DNA of 64,000 nt from Argopecten irradians (Eukaryota > Mollusca > Bivalvia > Pectinida > Pectinidae): positions 52,559,236-52,623,235 of the forward strand of contig NC_091136.1 in the NCBI RefSeq assembly GCF_041381155.1, read 5' to 3'. This document shows, piece by piece, positions 57,838 through 64,000 of this stretch. Within the stretch, counting starts at the first letter, position 1; each line of letters starts with the position of its first letter. The position numbers were made by a program, and so were the translations under genes. The notes beneath the pieces are model-generated. The model ran no database searches, was not told the origin of the DNA, and was given only the letters and a program-made list of their open reading frames with translations.

Positions 57838-58769
57838 ATATCACTGTATTTAAGCTGCATACCCCAGGGGAAGCGTACTTGGGAACCAATTTTATTTGTA
57901 CTATACGATTTCTGATTTACCAGAAAATACAAGAATCCCAGTCGCCCACTTTTTGCAGACGCGATTTCAAAATTATACAGAGAAATCAGAAGCATAGATA
58001 GATAAATAACCATTTTGCAAGTGACTTGATAAAATCTTGAAAAATTGGTCTGAAAAGGGGTTACTTAAAATTTCATCCAAATAAATGTTAAGTCCTTGCG
58101 ATTAAATTCCAGAAAGAATAGAGGAGTATATAGTATGTCTGGAACAACAGGCGAGCAATTAGATCTTGATAATATTACATCAGAAAAGGATATTGGAGTA
58201 ACAGTGGATGAAGATTTAAATTTTAGAACACACATCCAATTAGGAGTATAATAAAGCAAACAGCATTTTAGGACTGATAAGAAGAACCTTTACCTTCCTG
58301 GATGAAAAAATTTTTAAACTACTGTTTAAGGCTCTCGTGAGACCCCACCTGGAATATGCCTCAAGTGTGTGGAGTCCTTATATGGACAAAGGACATAGAA
58401 CTTATTGAGAACGTCCAACGAAGAGCTACAAAGCTCATACCAGGCTTTAAAGACTTGCCATACCCAGAGCGTCTACAGAGACTAAATCTGCCTACCCTAG
58501 AACATCGTACGGAAAAGAGGGGACCTGATAAATGTTTTTCAAAATCCTTGAAAAATATTTATGATGAGCCGCGTCACATCGTCTATTTTCCAAATGGATA
58601 CCAACAGCAGGACAAGAGGACACTCCTTAAAAATATTCAAAAAACGATGTAACACTGATATTCGAAAACATTTTTTTCAGTTTTCGAGTTGTAGATACCT
58701 GGAACAATTTACCCCAGCATGTTATAGATGCAACAGATGTCAAGAAATTTGAAATTCTTTTTTAGACAA
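57838..58769 (+). mobile_element. CR1-like LINE remnant, plus strand
   Basis: Fragments in shifting frames resemble RT palm onward: 'IPQG' then 'EPILFVLY' near 57860-57900, 'LFADAISKLYREI' where FADD would be (second Asp is Ala), 'EKDIGVTVDEDLNFRTHIQL', 'FKALVRPHLEYASSVWSP' across a frameshift, 'ELIENVQRRATKLIPGFKDL', 'YPERLQRLNLPTLEHR' and 'VVDTWNNLPQHVI'. Multiple frameshifts make it inactive. Confidence 0.82.
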
Positions 58770-60630
58770 TCATTGGAGAAACTGTCAACAAATATTTTAA
58801 CTTTTATATATGCTTATTAACTCAAATGAATACACTAAATTACATGTATATATTTATATGTATACTGTATACTCTACAATAGAACGATTAGAAGAATATG
58901 GATACAAAGAACATTTATAATTACACTAGAAGTAGTAATCACTGTAATCATTGAATTCATGTAATATTGATATGGATATAGAGGCTAAAAGCCTGCATCC
59001 ATTCGCATATGTCGTTATATTATAATCGTATTAAAATCGTAATGGACGTAAGGACCACCTGGACAAAATCGCGTCGCCTGACAGCCTGTTGTCAAGACAA
59101 TGCGCGAAAGCACTGTCGTTTGGGAGTTACTTACGAAGCGTACAATCGCTTGAAGAATTTGGATTTTATGTATAAAGCGTGATATTACATATTTTCCTCA
59201 GCTGTTAAAATATATGAAGATTGATGCATGTTATGCATGGATATTCTTATACGGGCGAAAAATAACTAGTGTTGGCAATGTAAACTCAATCGCACGTTCA
59301 ACAGGTCAATGTAACCGTTGCAGCATGCATGTTGTCTGTTGGTTCATCGAATAACTACATTAAACCCTTTTGTCAGCAACATGGTTCATAGCTCTTTAGG
59401 ACTTGAAAAGGAATTGAGTAAGAACCACTTCCGAAGAATGCTATACAGACACTCCAGTGACGAAGTAGAAACGTAATATAATGTACATGTAAGTTACTGT
59501 ACTGTATACATGTATATGTATTTAGTGCTAACATGGCGGAGACGTCAAGCATAGACGTTTATAACCAGATATAGGAAAAAGTTTGCTGTTTCACAAATGA
59601 CTTGAAATATGATAAATGAAGTAAATTATGCATGTGTAGGCAAGCCTATACTGTCAAATTTGTATTAGGCATAGAATTTTATTAAATCATTAACTATTTC
59701 TTAGAAATCATCTGATTATCATTTAGGTTCAAACAATTATCATAAAAATTCCAGGTAAATATAAGATACTGCCACCTCCAAACAATTACTTTGACCAGTC
59801 TAAATTCCAAACTTTTCTTAGAGTAATGAGAAGTATCCAATATTATACATGTATTCAATAGTAATTATTTAAAATTGAAAAAAAAATATGCATGTAATTG
59901 TGACAGAAATATTTTATATTGTTACAGATGAAACATAAAAGCACCTGCAAGAGTATAAGACAAGTTAAAGCTTTTAAAGTTTAATATTTTGTGTAGATTG
60001 TCAAGTCCAGTTTTTTATCAATAACAATATTATATTTACATGTATACTACAGAACTAAAGATCATTTGTATTAAATGACAAATGATCTTCTGTCAATAAA
60101 TGACATATTACCTTAGTCAAAGTGTAACAATTAATCACATGCTTATTTTTAATTACAGGAAGCTAATCATGGAAAACTTTGATGTGATAGCAGTTCTTAA
60201 ATCAAAAGGACATACATGCATATGAGGAAAGGACTGGATTAAAAGAATGGACATCATAACTTATGGACAGAGAGAAATTTTATACAAATGCATTGTAGAT
60301 ACACTACAAATGTAATCCAGTATTTTTATTAAAATGTGTTTAAAGTGAAAAATACAAGTTATGACAGCACTTTGTTGTTTTATTTGTATTCCAAACTTTT
60401 ATGTGCTACATGTTAGCCTGTATTCCCAATCATTTGTGGCATGTCGGAAATGTTTCCCGGATTCCAGCCGCCTTGGTCCAACTTCCCCTTCCTACCTCCA
60501 AGAAATGGATTCAGTGTCCATTGACACTGATGTGATGTGTTAATTGTCTTTATGTAGTTCCCTTGCATCAGATGTGGTGATACAGTAATCACTGAACTGT
60601 TGTTCAAGGTTTCCTTTCAAAAGTATAATA
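58770..60630. other. Noncoding or unassigned
   Basis: AT-rich. A short ATG frame at 59533 ('MAETSSIDVYNQI') and a possible acceptor-preceded block near 60158 ('MENFDVIAVLKSKGH') were seen but cannot be assembled into a gene. Confidence 0.4.
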
Positions 60631-61026
60631 TTATGGACAGTCTATACAAATGTATATGCATCTTTTAAAGGTATTATTGAAATTTACACAACCCTTGCCC
60701 AGCTTTCGATACTCCCCAGGGTTATATGACTCAGACATCCGGATTCCACTTGCCCTATGAACTATTTCACCATTTATAAACAGGAGGCAGTTCATAGAAG
60801 ATATAAACTGGCCAATGTCACAGGTCTGCAGAGAAATCACTTTTATGATTTCAGTGAAGTGAGCGATTCCTAACTTTCAAAGCCACAGTCAAGCCACTGT
60901 GTAACCTTTATTTAGAATTGATTTTGAAGTACGAAGAACATGTCTAAAGGATCCAATCATTACCTGTTGTCCTTCTGTTGCCTTCATTTTTGCTATTCCA
61001 GAGCCCCAAGGGTGGATATAATGTGT
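60631..61026 (-). CDS. Candidate two-exon 3' end of an unrecognised gene
   Basis: Two pieces splice cleanly on the minus strand. Exon A, 61026-60964 (acceptor 'cttacag', donor 'cag|gtaatg', 63 nt, phase 0), reads 'THYIHPWGSGIAKMKATEGQ'. Exon B, 60825 to a stop near 60631 (acceptor 'tctctgcag'), reads 'TCDIGQFISSMNCLLFINGE' then 'IVHRASGIRMSESYNPGEYR' and ends in a low-quality tail. Composition and splice sites look gene-like, but I recognise no domain, and no upstream exon was found. The last residues may instead be read-through past a further donor. Confidence 0.35.
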
Positions 61027-64000
61027 CTGTAAGATTAGTAACCACCCTGGAGTTTATGAGGATCCACCTCTGCAGGAATCATTTTTTTAGTTGTTACTAA
61101 AATTTTGTTTCATATAAAGGATAATTTAAGCTAACTAATAACATGATTTCTTATGAAGTAAAAACTACAAGTGCTTTTGCTTTGGGATGTGCAACATTGA
61201 AAACATTAGCAACCATTGGATGAGTGGTGGTTTGTTTAGTTCAGGGTTTTTTATAATGGATAAAGAATTACTTTGCTTAGAAACTTTATATAGATTCTGC
61301 ACTTTGAGAATAAATTTTTAAATAAATAGTATTTTAACGACACACAAGAAATTATCATAATAATGGTTATATTTTGATCAAATTTGATCAATCTTGCACA
61401 GTGGCAGTCATCTGCAGAGTGGATCAGACAATAGCAATCACGAGTGCTGTACCTTCAAAAAACTAAGTGGTTTCTTCTATAGTACTCTTAAGATAGCTCA
61501 TAATTATATTTTGTAAGATTATATGAAATATCATGAAAATTTCTTGTCATTTTTTTCCATTCAGCTTAAGGTGAGAGTTTCAACAGTTTCCTTGTGGAGA
61601 TAATTGCAGATATGAATAAAAACCATCTTGGAGAGTAATCAAGAGGATGAGCAGTCCTCCCTTTTTCATGAGATAGTGTCATTGTTCTGTAGTTAGTAAG
61701 GGGGAGAATATACATGTGGATGGACTTATTAAGAGGCAGTAACTTGAATACATCTACACCTGTCAAGTATAAGTGTGTCACTGTGTTCTGGACCCGGGGA
61801 CCCATCCAAAAAATACTACAATACATTTGATTACATTAATAAGAATAGTTGATGATGTCATTTTGTGTTTCTTCAAGATGTGAAACAGAGTAACGAAGGA
61901 AATTCCAGAACCGAATACAGGTGAAGATCTGATGTTTATTGTAATGTATATACAATGGAGTAACATGGTGTTATATACAAAATAAAATCCTTGTGTTATC
62001 TTTTTTTATTGCACTGTTTTTTAAATATGTAGAACCACGTTCTATTTTTACCGAGCAATACAATTTAGATAAATATTTGATTTAGTTTCGACAAACATAA
62101 CATTTGTTTGTTGTTCTGTATGGTTTAACTGTGACTTTTCATCCTTTAGATTTTGTGTTAACTATTTTAACAAACAGCTGCAATGAATATCAAAATGTCA
62201 AGTTCTGACATCTTAGTCTTAATCTCTAGTAAATCTTAAATATCTTTGAAAAGAGTGTATTTAAAATATGCACAAGAATTCTATAAATTAAATAATTGAA
62301 AGGAGCCTGAAATGTAACTAGAATGACTGGTTTAGTTGATCAATATTAGCATGTGTTTTAAGAGGCTTATTGAGATCATTACCGCTAATTGGCTTTTCTT
62401 TTCAATAAAAAAAAACAAAAATTTTTTTCCCACATAAAAGGAAGTGGAAGGTTGATCCATTACATGTATTTTTGAGCTTATGTTTGTTTACAGTATTTAC
62501 ATGGTGAAAGAAAAGTGCAATATACAGTATATTATTTGGTTTGTTAATAACTAAATTTGAATATTTAGTCTCAAATAAAATCTCCATCAGCTTATTTCAA
62601 ATATCAATAAATGTTATTTGGAGTCCATAAGACTAATTATGACAATGGCCTATGGCTAGTCAAGAAAAAAAGCTTTTATTCCTCGATCCAATTTTGTTAA
62701 TAAGAATGTGGTTTTTCTTTTCAATATGCTGCTCCACAAGGAAACGATTAAAATGGTTCATCAAATAGGACAACCAGAAGGGAGCTGATATTAGACAACC
62801 AGAAGTACTTTATTTGCTCTTCTTATAAAACATTTAGATAGTGTTCACCATAGATTGTCGCCAAGTAAACCAAATAAGATTCATGTAAAATTTACATTGT
62901 TACATACATTCTTTAGACCATGGTACCTGTATAAATATTTTAATTGACTCATAAATAAAAACGCGAATGCCAAGGATATTTCTTTAATAATATCTGCTTG
63001 AGAAATAATCCCTCTCATTCTTACAGAGTACTGCGTGTCCCTTATGTGAAACTCAAGGAGTAAACTCAACTCAGAGGCAATCTTAATGTACTATGGGCTT
63101 TGATCTTGATACTGACGTAAGATGTAGACCTACGTGCAGATTGATAAGCAATCTGTTTGTATCTTAGGCTAAGAAAATGTTAATAATATTTTAAATTTGA
63201 CTTGTGTTGTCAAAACAATGGACTTAAATGTTTCTCGGTGTTAAATGAGTATATTAAATGAATTACGCCGGGACATGGTACGATATTTGTATAATTTTAA
63301 TGAATGTGCTTCATGGTAATTACATGTACATTTGCCATCCGTTAATGGTTGAGTGGGGACCTAGACAAGTGTACAGTGCGTTGTTGTACATGTGTACATT
63401 GTACTTTTGGAACATGAATGTTATTATTTTTATTTCAATGGCGGTAACGTCAACAGACACAGTAGATATGAGTGAGCCCCAAGTATTTCTTCATAATAAA
63501 CCTTTCATAAATAAAACGTGGTATCATGTAATATGATCTGGAAATGTCATACACTTGTCAATTGATGTAGGTAAAAATGAGGATGTTTTAAACATTGTCA
63601 ACAACGTTCCGGACTTTCAGCTGTACAATATTGGATGATCAGAGTTTGTTAATATAACATTGCATTGTAAAGGCGATGACGAGTTAGCCCTTAAAATCTT
63701 CGTCTGTGTGTGTACTTAGTTTCAAGAGATAGTAAAATAGTATAAAAAATACCTTCGTTCAAAGCACTTATTATCTATGCATCTTTGAGTTGTCACGACG
63801 TTATTTAACAAACCAAAAACAACGGGCTGTTTTCGTCGTCGTTTGCACATCTGAGTTAACAAAATGTGATCGGGGAATAGTATCGGTAGAGTGCCGTTTT
63901 TTGTTCAGGTGGTATTACTTACGTCATTACAAAATTATTGCCTGCTGACTTCACTAGCAGAAATGCAAATGGTCTATTCTTCCTAAACTATTGATAGCAT
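61027..64000. other. 3 kb without recognised genes
   Basis: AT-rich, with only short frames. If the candidate gene at 61.0-60.6 kb is real, its upstream exons should lie in this interval, but I could not identify them. The frame at 63258-63536 (+) is Met/Tyr/Ile-rich with no family resemblance. Confidence 0.45.

Noticed and set aside
59533-59577. ATGGCGGAGACG start-like sequence
   Set aside because: Only 14 codons before a stop and no convincing donor; cannot be called a gene start.
63258-63536. 92-residue plus-strand frame with hydrophobic stretches
   Set aside because: Met/Tyr/Ile-rich composition as expected from AT-rich DNA; no family, no splice support.
1-64000. LTR retrotransposon or endogenous-virus genes
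   Set aside because: No gag, protease, integrase or envelope-like frame was recognised; all reverse transcriptase remnants are of non-LTR type.

Overview
This window is eukaryotic genomic DNA, most likely from a bivalve mollusc. It is AT-rich, with long GT-AG introns and a large load of interspersed repeats. Several repeats (the 'GGTCACCTGAG...GGGCCTCTTG' element, hairpins ending in 'CATACCCCGATAAA', CR1-like and L1/Tx1-like LINE remnants) resemble ones I associate with oyster and scallop genomes. The host proteins (an ISG12-family protein, a pair of class A GPCRs, a bark beetle/Anakonda-like giant membrane protein) fit a lophotrochozoan. The species cannot be fixed from the sequence alone.

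Layout. 1-6.6 kb is noncoding with LINE debris, a TTAA-flanked MITE and a pogo-like transposon end. 6.67-11.24 kb (+) is a two-coding-exon ISG12/IFI27-like gene whose 4-kb intron is packed with MITEs. 13.4-16.4 kb is a 3-kb imperfect inverted repeat. 17.0-26.2 kb (+) holds three related GPCR loci: two intact single-exon receptors and one badly decayed copy. A 377-bp element with a perfect 9-bp target duplication lies between the two intact receptors. 26.2-28.9 kb has no recognisable gene.

The dominant gene runs on the minus strand from 54,991 to 28,984. I could assemble 15 coding exons with consistent GT-AG sites and reading phase, giving 9,960 nt including the stop, or 3,319 residues. It encodes a signal peptide, three repeats of a [PGT strand motif - SRCR - beta-helix - CUB - beta-helix - NWW motif] module, a C-type lectin domain, one transmembrane helix and a ~700-residue cytoplasmic tail with SRDRL/SRENI repeats, PPxY-type motifs and a possible PDZ ligand. 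This is the architecture of protein bark beetle (Anakonda), a tricellular/septate-junction protein in Drosophila. Its introns carry an L1/Tx1-like LINE whose catalytic motif is mutated (YADG), a TTAA fold-back element, a 49-bp tandem array rich in TGACCTCA, and a 2-kb minisatellite-bearing element that has split a tRNA-derived SINE between its A and B boxes.

55-64 kb is mostly noncoding, with two opposed LINE remnants and one low-confidence two-exon gene candidate on the minus strand at about 61.0-60.6 kb. I see no bacterial-type operon, CRISPR array, rRNA, intact tRNA, LTR retrotransposon or virus-like gene. Most of what is unusual here is repeat biology: fold-backs, nested insertions and readable insertion scars. 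The modular architecture of the bark gene is the main protein-level observation.
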